The notes beneath the pieces were generated by a model. It was not told where the DNA came from. It saw only the letters and a program-made list of their open reading frames with translations, and did no database searches. This document shows, piece after piece, positions 1-8,491 of a stretch of 63,987 nt of DNA (the first letter of the stretch is position 1; the number at the start of each line of letters is the position of its first letter). The stretch lies in NCBI RefSeq assembly GCF_000169095.1, contig NZ_AAVU01000043.1, positions 1-63,987 on the forward strand. Direction: 5' to 3'. This stretch comes from Lyngbya sp. PCC 8106. Its GTDB lineage: Bacteria > Cyanobacteriota > Cyanobacteriia > Cyanobacteriales > Microcoleaceae. The position numbers and the translations under genes were made by a program.

Positions 1-1
1 A

Positions 2-970
2 GCGAGGAGTCACAAAGAAACAGTCGCCCAAAACCTGCGACAAATAGAAGGAGTCTACAGCGTTATTTTACATCCCAACACCGAGAGTTTGGTGTTAAAA
101 TTTGACACGCGAAAACTCTCGCTATCTCAACTTTTAGCACAGTTAACCGTTTCTCACTGTGCATTAGAAAATCAATTCAAAAATCAATCAGAAAGTCAGC
201 ACCTTTCTCCCGATGAAGCGGTTAAATTGACCTCAACATCCGAACCCTCAACAGAAGTGATTGAAACCTTAATTAGGATGATTGCAGCGATGCTATTAAA
301 CCGACATTTAGGACTTAGCGGTTGGGTATCGCTTCCAGTTTCCTACGCAACCAGTCAAGCCACAGCAAAAGTCATCAACGGCGTCAAACCCCAACTCAAA
401 AATGCTGCATTATTAACCGCCAATTTGAATCCCAAAAATTCTAGCAATCTTCAAGACAAAAACTTAGAAATCAGCGTCATTCATTCAACACCCGGACGAA
501 TTCGGCTGAGAGTTCCGCAAGTCAGAGAAGATTCCCGTTACGCCAAACGCCTAGAAAGATTCGCCGAACAAAATTCGGGAATTCAAAAAATTAATATTAA
601 TCCCACAACCGCTTCGGTGACAATCATTCATCAATTTAATAGTGTTGTCAAACTGGAAAGTGAGTTAAACCGTTTATTTGAGAAAGTTGCAGAAAGCCAA
701 CCCAATCTTTCTGAAATATTAACCACTCCCGCAACGACTTCCGAAATACAAGTCGCCCCATCCATTGAAGAACCCCAACCGGAAGCCAGGGTTGAAAATC
801 ATGTTAAAAATGCGGCTAATCAAAAAGTAAAAACCGTTTCAGAAACCGCCGTCAATTCAACCCCAAACATTCCGGAGAAAAAAGGAAAATTTTCAGAATT
901 TAAGTCTTCCATGCTGTCAATGTTTTTAAACTTTATGGCAGGTCGTCCCGCACCTCAGACGGTCGGCTAG
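2..970 (+). CDS. HMA-like domain protein, 5' end outside the window
   Basis: The reading frame is open from base 2, so the gene starts upstream of the window; the first in-window start-like codon (GTG at 89) is probably internal. The early residues (ETVAQNLRQIEGVYSV...) look like a ferredoxin-fold heavy-metal-associated domain without a visible CxxC. A second such segment (HSTPGRIRLRVPQ, about 160 codons in) resembles the HMA_2 type found in cyanobacterial proteins near metal P-type ATPases. The C-terminal ~80 residues are low-complexity and Pro/Glu-rich. The next gene, 48 bp downstream, is a small one-helix membrane protein, a pairing common near metal-transport genes. A metal-handling role is inferred only from context; no metal ligands are evident. 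Confidence 0.7.
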   Translation, partial: ARSHKETVAQNLRQIEGVYSVILHPNTESLVLKFDTRKLSLSQLLAQLTVSHCALENQFKNQSESQHLSPDEAVKLTSTSEPSTEVIETLIRMIAAMLLNRHLGLSGWVSLPVSYATSQATAKVINGVKPQLKNAALLTANLNPKNSSNLQDKNLEISVIHSTPGRIRLRVPQVREDSRYAKRLERFAEQNSGIQKININPTTASVTIIHQFNSVVKLESELNRLFEKVAESQPNLSEILTTPATTSEIQVAPSIEEPQPEARVENHVKNAANQKVKTVSETAVNSTPNIPEKKGKFSEFKSSMLSMFLNFMAGRPAPQTVG

Positions 971-1018
971 TTCAACGCAAAACCTTTTCACCCTTTGAAT
1001 AAAGCGAGGAAATTTATC

Positions 1019-1297
1019 ATGGCACACCTTCATTTATTGAGAACCTTCAAACAAACATCAGTGACAACCGCAGCGGTTGGAGTCGGTGCATTAATCTTAG
1101 TTCCCTTACTGGTTCCCGTTGCCAAAACTGTCGCCAAAGCCAGTATTAAAAGCGGCGTTAAACTTTATCATAACGGACAAAAAGCGCTCGCCGAAGTCGG
1201 AGAACTTTGGGAAGATACAGTCGCCGAAGCCGAAGCCGAATTAGCCGCAGAAAATCCCGGTAAACAAACCGTCGATATTCAAGCTTCTGCCAACTAA
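1019..1297 (+). CDS. Small membrane-anchored protein, DUF5132-like
   Basis: This 92-residue protein starts MAHLHLLRTF. The ATG at 1019 is preferred over the upstream in-frame TTG at 995 because GAGGA at 1006-1010 is well spaced ahead of it. One hydrophobic segment (about residues 18-42, GVGALILVPLLVPVAK) is followed by a Lys-rich helix and an acidic, Ala/Glu-rich tail. Size and layout fit the DUF5132 family that often accompanies HMA-like proteins in cyanobacteria. It is probably co-transcribed with the preceding gene. Function unknown. Confidence 0.65.
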   Translation: MAHLHLLRTFKQTSVTTAAVGVGALILVPLLVPVAKTVAKASIKSGVKLYHNGQKALAEVGELWEDTVAEAEAELAAENPGKQTVDIQASAN

Positions 1298-1465
1298 TTT
1301 ACTCATTAGTGATTGTATGAATTCCCCCTTTCATTTCCGCAGAGGGAGTTGGGGGAAAGATTCAACAATTTGACAACAATACAACCCCCCGGCTTTTATT
1401 TGGGGTGTGAGAACAGTTATAATAAGAGATCATGTAATTAGAAAATTCCTAATCCCTAAAACTCT

Positions 1466-2683
1466 ATGGTTTCAACTGTTCCTGCCCTCAACACCGATAA
1501 CCTCTCTCAACTGCGACTAGAAATTCGTAATTTACAACCCCAATTAGTCGAATGGCGTCGCCGACTTCATCAACGTCCTGAATTGGGGTTTAAAGAACAG
1601 TTAACCGCAGAATTTATTTCAGAGAAATTAAAAGCTTGGGGAATCAAACATCAAACCCAAATTGCCAAAACCGGAATTGTCGCCACCATAGAAGGTCATC
1701 AGCCTGGGCCAGTTTTAGGCATTCGGGCGGATATAGATGCCTTACCCATTCAAGAAGAAAATCAAGTCTCTTACAAGTCCCAACATGACGGGATAATGCA
1801 CGCTTGCGGACATGACGGACACACCGCCATTGCATTAGGAACTGCTTATTATTTAGCCAATCATCGTCAAGATTTTCAAGGAACAGTTAAAATCATCTTT
1901 CAACCCGCAGAAGAAGGCCCGGGCGGCGCTCAACCCATGATTGAAGCAGGAGTGTTAAAAAATCCTGATGTTGATGCGATAATCGGGCTACATTTATGGA
2001 ATAATTTAAAGTTAGGAACAGTTGGGGTGAGAAGTGGGGCATTAATGGCGGCCGTAGAGTTGTTTGAATGCACCATTCAAGGCAAAGGCGGACACGGTGC
2101 GATGCCCAATCAAACCGTTGATTCTATTGTGGTTGCAGCCCAAATTGTTAATGCTCTACAAACCATTGTCGCTCGTAATGTTGACCCGTTAGAATCTGCG
2201 GTAGTAACAGTCGGTTCGCTTCATGCCGGACACGCCAATAACGTGATTGCAGACTCAGCCAAAATGACCGGAACAGTGCGATATTTTAACCCCGGTTATG
2301 CAGGCTTTTTTGGCAAACGTACCGAAGATATTATCGCTGGAATTTGTCAGGGTCAAGGGGCGAGTTATGATTTGAACTATTACTCGTTTTATCCCCCAGT
2401 TATTAACGATAGTCGCATAGCAGAGTTGGTCAGAAGTGTCGCGGAAACGGTGATAGAAACCCCCGTCGGAATTGTGCCAGAATGTCAAACAATGGGTGGC
2501 GAAGATATGTCTTACTTCCTGCAAGAAGTTCCCGGTTGTTATTTCTTTTTGGGTTCAGCCAATGCGGAAAAAGATTTAGCCTATCCCCATCATCATCCTC
2601 GGTTTGATTTCGATGAAACAGCGTTGGGAATGGGCGTAGAAATGTTTGTTCGTTGTGTCGAAAAGTTTAGTTCTGAGCAATGA
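1466..2683 (+). CDS. M20-family amidohydrolase (N-acyl amino acid / hippurate type)
   Basis: A 405-residue cytosolic metallohydrolase of the M20D subfamily, usual length. Visible signature blocks: GIRADIDALPIQEE, MHACGHDGHTA (metal ligands Cys/His), PAEEGPGGAQPMIEAG (Glu pair) and GGEDMSYFL near the C terminus. The family hydrolyses N-acyl or indole-acetyl amino acid conjugates; the substrate here cannot be told. It overlaps yidD by 4 bp (ATGA), so the two are likely co-transcribed. The ATG at 1466 gives the usual N-terminal extension before the conserved WRRxLHxxPELGF block. Confidence 0.9.
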   Translation: MVSTVPALNTDNLSQLRLEIRNLQPQLVEWRRRLHQRPELGFKEQLTAEFISEKLKAWGIKHQTQIAKTGIVATIEGHQPGPVLGIRADIDALPIQEENQVSYKSQHDGIMHACGHDGHTAIALGTAYYLANHRQDFQGTVKIIFQPAEEGPGGAQPMIEAGVLKNPDVDAIIGLHLWNNLKLGTVGVRSGALMAAVELFECTIQGKGGHGAMPNQTVDSIVVAAQIVNALQTIVARNVDPLESAVVTVGSLHAGHANNVIADSAKMTGTVRYFNPGYAGFFGKRTEDIIAGICQGQGASYDLNYYSFYPPVINDSRIAELVRSVAETVIETPVGIVPECQTMGGEDMSYFLQEVPGCYFFLGSANAEKDLAYPHHHPRFDFDETALGMGVEMFVRCVEKFSSEQ

Positions 2684-2919
2684 TCAAGAAAATTGTGGTA
2701 ACATTAATTAAGGGATATAAAATGTTGATCTCTCCCTTATTACCCCCCAGTTGTCGATATCAACCCACCTGTTCAACCTACGCAATAGAAGCGGTTGAAC
2801 GGTTTGGAGTTCTTCAAGGGGGATGGTTGGCAATTAAAAGAATACTCCGTTGTCATCCCTTTCATCCGGGCGGATATGACCCCGTTCCTCATAAACATTC
2901 CCCAAAACGTAAGAAGTAG
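2680..2919 (+). CDS. yidD: YidD membrane protein insertion efficiency factor
   Basis: A 79-residue protein with the family core: an amphipathic N terminus (KGYKMLISPLLPPSCRY), the conserved PTCSxYA block (QPTCSTYAIEAVERFG), and RILRCHPFHPGGYDPVP. YidD assists YidC-dependent insertion of inner-membrane proteins. The start overlaps the stop of the M20 amidohydrolase gene (ATGA), indicating translational coupling; in other bacteria yidD usually sits with rnpA/yidC, so this location is unlinked to its partners. Confidence 0.93.
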   Translation: MIKKIVVTLIKGYKMLISPLLPPSCRYQPTCSTYAIEAVERFGVLQGGWLAIKRILRCHPFHPGGYDPVPHKHSPKRKK

Positions 2920-2958
2920 CCGTTACATTTGAGTGGAAGTTGGGGTTAATTCAGTTTT

Positions 2959-2983
2959 GGGCGCCTTCAAGAGCGTCCCTACG
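2959..2983. repeat. Short GC-rich inverted repeat
   Basis: An imperfect dyad (GGGCGCCTTCAAGAGCGTCCC) just after yidD and before the convergent antitoxin gene. It resembles the unit at 5173-5193, and both look like the small dispersed palindromes common between cyanobacterial genes. It may also act as a bidirectional transcription end. Confidence 0.45.
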
Positions 2984-2990
2984 TTTCATT

Positions 2991-3233
2991 TTAAAATGAT
3001 GCCAAAATATCTTCGGGTAAAGGCTGATTAAAGTCTTCTGGTACAATAAATTTGCCTCGATCTCGCCCCAAACTTGCTCGTCGATTGGATGTGGGACGAA
3101 GCGGAACTAACTTGGCGATCGCAACACCTTGATTTGAAATAATGATCTCTTCTCCAAGTTCTACACGGGACAATAACTCAGAAAGGCTCATTTTGAAGTC
3201 GTGGGATAGGTTTTCAATCTGAAGTGTAGTCAT
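2991..3233 (-). CDS. Phd/YefM-type antitoxin without an adjacent toxin
   Basis: About 80 residues. The core LSELLSRVELGEEIIISNQGVAIAKLVPL is the DNA-binding/dimerisation fold of Phd/YefM antitoxins, and the C terminus (PEDFNQPLPEDILASF) is the toxin-wrapping tail typically found before VapC-type PIN toxins. The reading frame also allows an upstream GTG (3251) or ATG (3239). The region downstream on the minus strand (2920-2990) holds no toxin gene, so this is an orphan, perhaps a remnant of a TA pair or an antitoxin acting in trans. Confidence 0.8.
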   Translation of the reverse strand: MTTLQIENLSHDFKMSLSELLSRVELGEEIIISNQGVAIAKLVPLRPTSNRRASLGRDRGKFIVPEDFNQPLPEDILASF

Positions 3234-3562
3234 CACCATTTCACAAATCACTTGATTGATTATATCAATATTTACTGACTTGTAAGTTTAAAAGGATAGA
3301 GTCTGATTGAAATTAGACCAAATTTAGTTTAGTTATAAGTGTTACCGTAACAACCAAATTCACTATCAAGTATCAATCTGATGTTATAACTAAAAGTAGT
3401 TTAATCCGTAAAAACACCGAATAAATTTTTGAGTTTATGGCTTGTAAGCTTTGACAAAATGTCAACAATAAATATCACAATTAGATATGATAATGGTCAC
3501 AATCATCAACAGCCAAACCCCAATATAATCAGCGATAAGCAACATTATTTCAGGTGACAGCT

Positions 3563-4105
3563 ATGGCTAAAGGCGACCATATTTATGTTGATAAGGGCTT
3601 GTTTGACCATCATGGAATAGACTGTGGTGATGGTACAGTTATTCACTATTCAGGCTCTATTAAGGGAGGTATGAATAAAATAATTAGAGTCTCTAAAAGT
3701 ACGTTCGCTAAAGGAAAGCAAATTAGAACCAAGATTTATCAGAAAAAATATTCTCCTGATGAAATCGTTAACAGGGCAGAAAGAAGATTGAAAAAATATC
3801 ATACCGAGGGATATGATGTTTTGTTTAACAATTGTGAACACTTTGCATACGACTGTACAACAGGTGAACCTGATAGTTGGCAAGTTATTAACGCAGGTGC
3901 AGGTGTTGCGGGTGCCGGTGTTGTAGTTGCTGCTTTAGGGACTGCAACTACACAAGTAGCTGCTGGTGGTATTTTAGGGCTTGTCGGATTTACCACTACA
4001 GTCGCAGCTTTTCCACTTGCAGCAGTTTTAGGTGGTGCTGCTGCTACAGGTCTAGCAGTTTACAAAGTAGCTAAATGGATAGACAATTCCGACTCAAAAT
4101 CATAG
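3563..4105 (+). CDS. LRAT/NlpC-P60-like protein with Gly-rich hydrophobic tail
   Basis: About 180 residues. The N-terminal half has the LRAT-family features: MAKGDHIYVD, a His near DHHGIDCGDGTVIHYSG, and the catalytic-type motif NNCEHFAYDC, which supplies the Cys. Homologues are thiol acyltransferases or hydrolases. The C-terminal third is a run of Gly/Ala-rich hydrophobic stretches (roughly residues 115-170) ending in KVAKWID, suggesting membrane association. ATG at 3563 is chosen over the in-frame GTG at 3554 because the family N terminus begins at MAKGD. The gene stands alone with a terminator-like hairpin ~55 bp downstream. Substrate unknown. Confidence 0.75.
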   Translation: MAKGDHIYVDKGLFDHHGIDCGDGTVIHYSGSIKGGMNKIIRVSKSTFAKGKQIRTKIYQKKYSPDEIVNRAERRLKKYHTEGYDVLFNNCEHFAYDCTTGEPDSWQVINAGAGVAGAGVVVAALGTATTQVAAGGILGLVGFTTTVAAFPLAAVLGGAAATGLAVYKVAKWIDNSDSKS

Positions 4106-4158
4106 GATGAGTAGCTTCAATTCAAACTTGAGGTAAAACAACGAAATAGTTAATAAAT

Positions 4159-4200
4159 AATCCCCTATACTACTACTTACCATGAGTATAAGGGATTTTT
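4159..4200 (+). terminator. Rho-independent terminator after the LRAT-like gene
   Basis: Inverted repeat: AATCCCCTATAC (4159-4170) pairs with GTATAAGGGATT (4186-4197) with one bulge/mismatch, followed by a T run. Confidence 0.75.
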
Positions 4201-4261
4201 ATGACCTAGCTAATATTTCTACTTATAGTAGAGGGGTTAGGAATGAAATTAAGATGAATTA

Positions 4262-4286
4262 AATTATGAATTATGAATTATGAATT
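4262..4286. repeat. Heptanucleotide tandem repeat (AATTATG x3)
   Basis: Three exact tandem copies of AATTATG plus a partial fourth copy, the type of short tandemly repeated repetitive sequence typical of filamentous cyanobacteria. The surrounding 4201-4470 contains no convincing gene. Confidence 0.8.
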
Positions 4287-4488
4287 TTCCCTGTTCTCTG
4301 AAAACAGAAAAAACGGGTGACTGATCACTGATAACTGTTTTGAAGCCATCTCCTACAGGATTTCCCACAGAAAAATCAGGTGTTAACAACCGAGAATGTT
4401 ATGCTAACACCTGGAAAAGTGAACCAATTTGAACAACTCTACGTCTTGAGAATTAAACAAATCGACTCGCATGAAGGACGCTCCGATC

Positions 4489-5139
4489 ATGTTCACCTCT
4501 AAACTTGGCCGTTCCGGAACATCTCTATTAATTGCATTGGGGTTAACCGTTAGTGTGGCAACACCGATCATTTTCAGCCCAAACCCCGCCGTCGCCCAAC
4601 GTTTCCCCGGTTCTCTCCGACGTGATGGGATTACCGCCGGCACCCTGATTCCGATTGAATACGAAACCGCCGAGAAAATAGTCCTTACCCCCGAGGAAAC
4701 CGTCCCTGTAAGCTTCAAAGTCTCAAAAGAGGTTCGGACTACCTACGGACAAGTTTGGCTTCCCCAGGGGTCAGAAATTAACGGAGAATTGCGCCCAGCC
4801 TCTGGCGGTTCCCAATTTATTGCCGATGAAGTCATCCTTGCAAATGGTACACGCTATCGCCTCAACGCCAACTCTCAAGTCGTGACTCGCACCGAAACTA
4901 TTCGTAAAGGGGCATCTGCGGGTGATATCCTCAAAGGGGCTGCAATTGGGGCAGCGGCGGCTACTGCTATTGCAGGAATTGTCGGAGATCAAGCCATCGC
5001 CACTGAAGAAGTCTTAGGGGGGGCCGGACTCGGTGCGATCGCGGGTGTATTCTTAGGACGGGAGAAAGTCGAAGTTCTGGTGATTCGTCCAGAAGAAGAC
5101 CTTGATTTAAGATTACAATCAGATCTCGTTTTTCGTTAA
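4489..5139 (+). CDS. Conserved secreted protein with Gly/Ala-rich segment
   Basis: About 216 residues. A signal peptide (SLLIALGLTVSVATPIIF) ends near AVAQ. The mature part contains a beta-rich region (GTLIPIEYETAEKIVLTP..., QVWLPQGSEINGELRPASGGSQF) followed by a glycine-zipper-like hydrophobic stretch (GDILKGAAIGAAAATAIAGIVG...GAGLGAIAGVFLG). Similar cyanobacterial proteins are sometimes annotated TrbI-like because of the PxGT/QG beta repeats, but nothing here indicates conjugation. The start at 4489 is preferred because AAGGA at 4473-4477 precedes it; an in-frame ATG lies at 4471. Likely periplasmic or outer-membrane associated; function unknown. Confidence 0.7.
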   Translation: MFTSKLGRSGTSLLIALGLTVSVATPIIFSPNPAVAQRFPGSLRRDGITAGTLIPIEYETAEKIVLTPEETVPVSFKVSKEVRTTYGQVWLPQGSEINGELRPASGGSQFIADEVILANGTRYRLNANSQVVTRTETIRKGASAGDILKGAAIGAAAATAIAGIVGDQAIATEEVLGGAGLGAIAGVFLGREKVEVLVIRPEEDLDLRLQSDLVFR

Positions 5140-5172
5140 TCTCAAATCAGTAGACACTTAGAAACAAGTTGA

Positions 5173-5193
5173 GGGCGCAGCATTCGCGCCCCT
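5173..5193. repeat. Short GC-rich inverted repeat
   Basis: GGGCGCAGCATTCGCGCCCCT forms a hairpin (GGGCGC/GCGCCC). It is the same style of intergenic palindrome as at 2959-2983 and may also end transcription of the upstream gene. Confidence 0.5.
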
Positions 5194-5239
5194 AGAAATA
5201 TTGAACAACATATCTAATAAAATATCTAATAAAATTCCT

Positions 5240-6298
5240 ATGATTTTACGGTTTAAAAAATATCTCACTTTATTTAGTCTAATTCTAAGCTTAACAGTTA
5301 TTATTAACGTTCTCAATCCCCAACTGGGTTTAACAGTCGAAACCTGGATCGCCCAAACCATACCGAGTCCTCGCTTTTCTCCCCCAATTCTTTGTAACAT
5401 TGGTGAAGATTGTTTTATCTTACTGTATCCTGATCGCGATCCCTCGACCGCGGCCGTTGATTTTGGGTGCGGACGACAAACCTATAATGGTCATAAAGGA
5501 ACTGATTTTGCCATATCAGATGCAGGAATAATGGCCTACGGTGTACCCGTTTTAGCCTCTGCCCCCGGAAAAGTTTTGCGTGTGCGAGATGGAGTCGAAG
5601 ATCGTCGGGTTCAAGATGAATTTGACCGAAATGCTGTCGAAGGAAGTGAATGTGGGAACGGCGTTGTCATTGATCACAGTATCATTTCCAATGGTGTCGG
5701 CTGGGAAACTCAATATTGTCATCTCCGCCAGGGGAGTATTGAAGTGCAGCCCGGAGATATCGTAGACACGGGAAATGTTTTGGGACTGGTCGGGGCTTCC
5801 GGTTTGGCTTCATTTCCCCATGTTCATCTGAGTGTCCGGTATCAAGGTCAAGTGGTTGATCCATTTGTGGGGCCAAATGCGTCATCCGGTTGTAATGTCA
5901 GACAAAATTCCCTTTGGGATCGACCCCTTCCCTACACCCCAACCGGGTTAATTCGGGCTGGGTTTGCAACAGAAACCCCGAACTTAGATCAACTTTGGGA
6001 TGGAGAATTTACCGAAACTCTATTTTATACTGACGATCCGGCTATTTTATTTTGGATACAAGCTTATGGTACACTCTCCGGCGATCGCGTCGAATATCAG
6101 CTTGATGATCCGCGAGGTCGAACTGTGGTTGAACACCAAGAACAGCTTGACTCTCCTAGTCGGACTTGGCTCGGTTATATTGGCAAGAGAAACAATCCTC
6201 AACAGCCTTTGATTCCTGGAACTTGGCATGGAAAATATCGCTTAATTCGGGATGGAAAAATCCTCATTGATGTCAACAGAGACGTTCAATTACAATAA
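5240..6298 (+). CDS. M23 (LytM-like) peptidase, secreted
   Basis: About 352 residues from the ATG at 5240; an in-frame TTG lies at 5201. An N-terminal membrane/signal segment (YLTLFSLILSLTVIINVL) precedes a zinc peptidase domain with HKGTDFA (HxxxD metal ligands) and FPHVHLSVR (HxH). Many Cys residues (CNIGEDC, FGCGRQ, SECGNG, YCHLRQ, SGCNVR) suggest disulfides outside the cytosol. The last ~120 residues form a beta-rich unknown domain. The family cleaves peptide cross-links in peptidoglycan. The gene is preceded by a palindromic repeat and stands alone. Confidence 0.85.
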   Translation: MILRFKKYLTLFSLILSLTVIINVLNPQLGLTVETWIAQTIPSPRFSPPILCNIGEDCFILLYPDRDPSTAAVDFGCGRQTYNGHKGTDFAISDAGIMAYGVPVLASAPGKVLRVRDGVEDRRVQDEFDRNAVEGSECGNGVVIDHSIISNGVGWETQYCHLRQGSIEVQPGDIVDTGNVLGLVGASGLASFPHVHLSVRYQGQVVDPFVGPNASSGCNVRQNSLWDRPLPYTPTGLIRAGFATETPNLDQLWDGEFTETLFYTDDPAILFWIQAYGTLSGDRVEYQLDDPRGRTVVEHQEQLDSPSRTWLGYIGKRNNPQQPLIPGTWHGKYRLIRDGKILIDVNRDVQLQ

Positions 6299-6537
6299 TC
6301 TGTTTTTTGGAACAAAATCTATCTTAGGGTGAGTTAACAAATCCTTTGTGTATCTTCTAGTATTAACTTTTATAAGGAAATTAACGAACTGACTTGATCC
6401 TAAACAAATTATGGTCTTAAATTATCTGAAGCAGACCATTACCCGAATCCCCTTGGCACTGGGGAACTTAACTTGGCAGTTTGAAGCATATTTCTTATAT
6501 TACAGCTAGAACTTTAAACGTCTTCTAGCTGACAGAG

Positions 6538-8382
6538 ATGAATATTAACCGTTTTTTTAAAGGCTTAAAAGCTATGTTACTAGATTCTCCTAGAAAGGCT
6601 CAGATTTATTCAGGAATGGGTGCTATTGTTCATTCCCAAGGGGTCGCATTTCGGGTCTGGGCGCCCAACGCCTCAAAGGTTTATGTTATGGGTAGTTTTA
6701 ACAACTGGTCAGAGACAGCCGATCCCTTAGACAGTGAAGAAAATGGGTATTGGTATGGGGATTTTAAAGAAGTCAAAGTGGGTGACGAATATCGCTACAT
6801 TATCGTTAATAAAGACACAGACGAAACTTATAAACGCAAAGACCCCTACTCTAGAGAAGTTACAAATTCCAATGGAAATTCAGTTGTTGTTTCTCCTGAT
6901 TTTTCCTGGGCAGATGATGATTTTTCCCCTCCGAATTGGAATGAGTTAGTCATCTATGAAATGCACATCGGTACTTTCGCTGAGAAATCGGGTGATAGAC
7001 CTGGAACATTTAGTAGTGCAACTCGGGCATTACCCTATTTACAAGAACTGGGTATTAATGCCATTGAAGTGATGCCCAGTGCCGAATTTGCAACCGATTA
7101 TTCCTGGGGTTATAATCCTTCCGATATTTTTGCCGTTGAAAGTGCTTATGGTGGGATTCAAGCCTTTAAAGAATTTGTCAACGCCGCTCATCAAAATGGC
7201 ATGACGGTGATTTTAGATGTGGTTTATAATCACTTTGGCCCCAGTGATTTAGATTTATGGCAATTTGATGGTTGGAGTGAAAATGAAGGCGGCGGAATAT
7301 ACTTCTATAATGACTGGCGAGCGAAAACAGCGTGGGGAGATACTCGTCCTGATTATGGTCGTCCTGAAGTGCGTCAATTCTTGCGTGATAATGTCTTAAT
7401 GTGGTTGACAGAATATCACATTGATGGACTGCGTTGGGATTCAACTCTAAATATTCGCTCTATGGAGGAGGATGGAACAGAAATTCCCGAAGGTTGGAGT
7501 TTGATGCAGTGGATTAATGAGGAAGTTAAGAGTCGTTTTCCGAAGAAGATTAATATTGCAGAAGACCTCAGAAATCACGAATGGATTACGAAGGAGACAG
7601 GTACAGGTGGAGCCGGATTTGATGCTCAATGGGACCCACAATTTATTTATCCAGTTCGGAGTGCAATTAAAGCTTCTGATGATCATTCTCGTGATTTGAA
7701 TGCGATTCGAGATGCTATTGATCATCAGTATAATTTTGATGTCTTTGAGCGGGTGATTTTTCTGGAAGCTCACGATGAGCCTCGACTTCCCGAAGAAATT
7801 TGGCCAGGAAATGCTGACAGTTGGTCTGCTCGTAAACGTTCAACGTTAGGTGCAGTTTTAGTTCTAACCTCTCCCGGTATTCCGATGATTTTTCAGGGTC
7901 AAGAATTACTGGAATGTAACGGGTTTAAAGACACTGATCCGTTAGATATGAAGGGCAGAGAAACCTTTGCGGGAATTTTTACTCTTTACCGTGATTTAAT
8001 TAGTTTACGGCGAAATGTAGAGGGTTATACCTGTGGCTTACAAGGTCAAAATGTCAATGTTCATCATGTTAACAACACCGATAAACTTCTTGCCTTTCAT
8101 CGTTGGCAAACAGGCGGTATCAAAGATGATGTCGTGATTGTGGTCAATATGGCTGACCGCAGCTATGATAGCTACAATTTAGGGTTTCCGAAAGCGGGTG
8201 GCTGGCGAGTACGCTTTAATAGTGACTCACAAGATTATAGTTCTGACTTTGGTAATTTTGGGGGGCATGATATGATTGCTGAAGAAGGTGAAAAAGATGG
8301 ATTAGAGTATAACGGAAATATTGCCATCGGTCCCTACAGTGCGTTAATCTTATCTCAAGATCCTGAAGATGTTAATGATTAA
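6538..8382 (+). CDS. GH13 alpha-glucan enzyme with N-terminal CBM48 (branching-enzyme/amylase-like)
   Basis: 614 residues. A CBM48-type domain (GVAFRVWAPNASKVYVMGSF...) leads into a GH13 barrel with all four regions: DVVYNHFG (I), GLRWDST (II, nucleophile Asp), INIAEDL (III, acid Glu) and EAHDE (IV). EMHIGTF and SWGYNPSDIFA are typical of branching enzymes and maltooligosyl-trehalose trehalohydrolases. A C-terminal beta domain follows. The protein is shorter than canonical GlgB (~760), so this is probably a GlgB-like paralogue or other alpha-1,4/1,6-glucan hydrolase in glycogen metabolism; the exact reaction cannot be fixed from sequence. A strong terminator follows at 8440-8474. Confidence 0.85.
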   Translation: MNINRFFKGLKAMLLDSPRKAQIYSGMGAIVHSQGVAFRVWAPNASKVYVMGSFNNWSETADPLDSEENGYWYGDFKEVKVGDEYRYIIVNKDTDETYKRKDPYSREVTNSNGNSVVVSPDFSWADDDFSPPNWNELVIYEMHIGTFAEKSGDRPGTFSSATRALPYLQELGINAIEVMPSAEFATDYSWGYNPSDIFAVESAYGGIQAFKEFVNAAHQNGMTVILDVVYNHFGPSDLDLWQFDGWSENEGGGIYFYNDWRAKTAWGDTRPDYGRPEVRQFLRDNVLMWLTEYHIDGLRWDSTLNIRSMEEDGTEIPEGWSLMQWINEEVKSRFPKKINIAEDLRNHEWITKETGTGGAGFDAQWDPQFIYPVRSAIKASDDHSRDLNAIRDAIDHQYNFDVFERVIFLEAHDEPRLPEEIWPGNADSWSARKRSTLGAVLVLTSPGIPMIFQGQELLECNGFKDTDPLDMKGRETFAGIFTLYRDLISLRRNVEGYTCGLQGQNVNVHHVNNTDKLLAFHRWQTGGIKDDVVIVVNMADRSYDSYNLGFPKAGGWRVRFNSDSQDYSSDFGNFGGHDMIAEEGEKDGLEYNGNIAIGPYSALILSQDPEDVND

Positions 8383-8439
8383 TCTCTCAGTTTTCAGGAT
8401 TAGAAGTCAAGTTATTTTATTAGCTTTGTAAAAGATGAA

Positions 8440-8474
8440 CCCCCTCACTTTCTAGACGAGGGGGAGCTTTTTTT
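8440..8474 (+). terminator. Rho-independent terminator
   Basis: CCCCCTC (8440-8446) pairs with GAGGGGG (8458-8464), followed by AGCTTTTTTT. It lies between the convergent GH13 and SH3-like genes and could serve both, though the T run favours the plus strand. Confidence 0.9.
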
Positions 8475-8491
8475 AATCCAATTTAATCCGA

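Noticed and set aside
4489..5139. Conjugation protein TrbI
   Set aside because: Homologues carry that name, but length and context (no conjugation genes) do not support the function.
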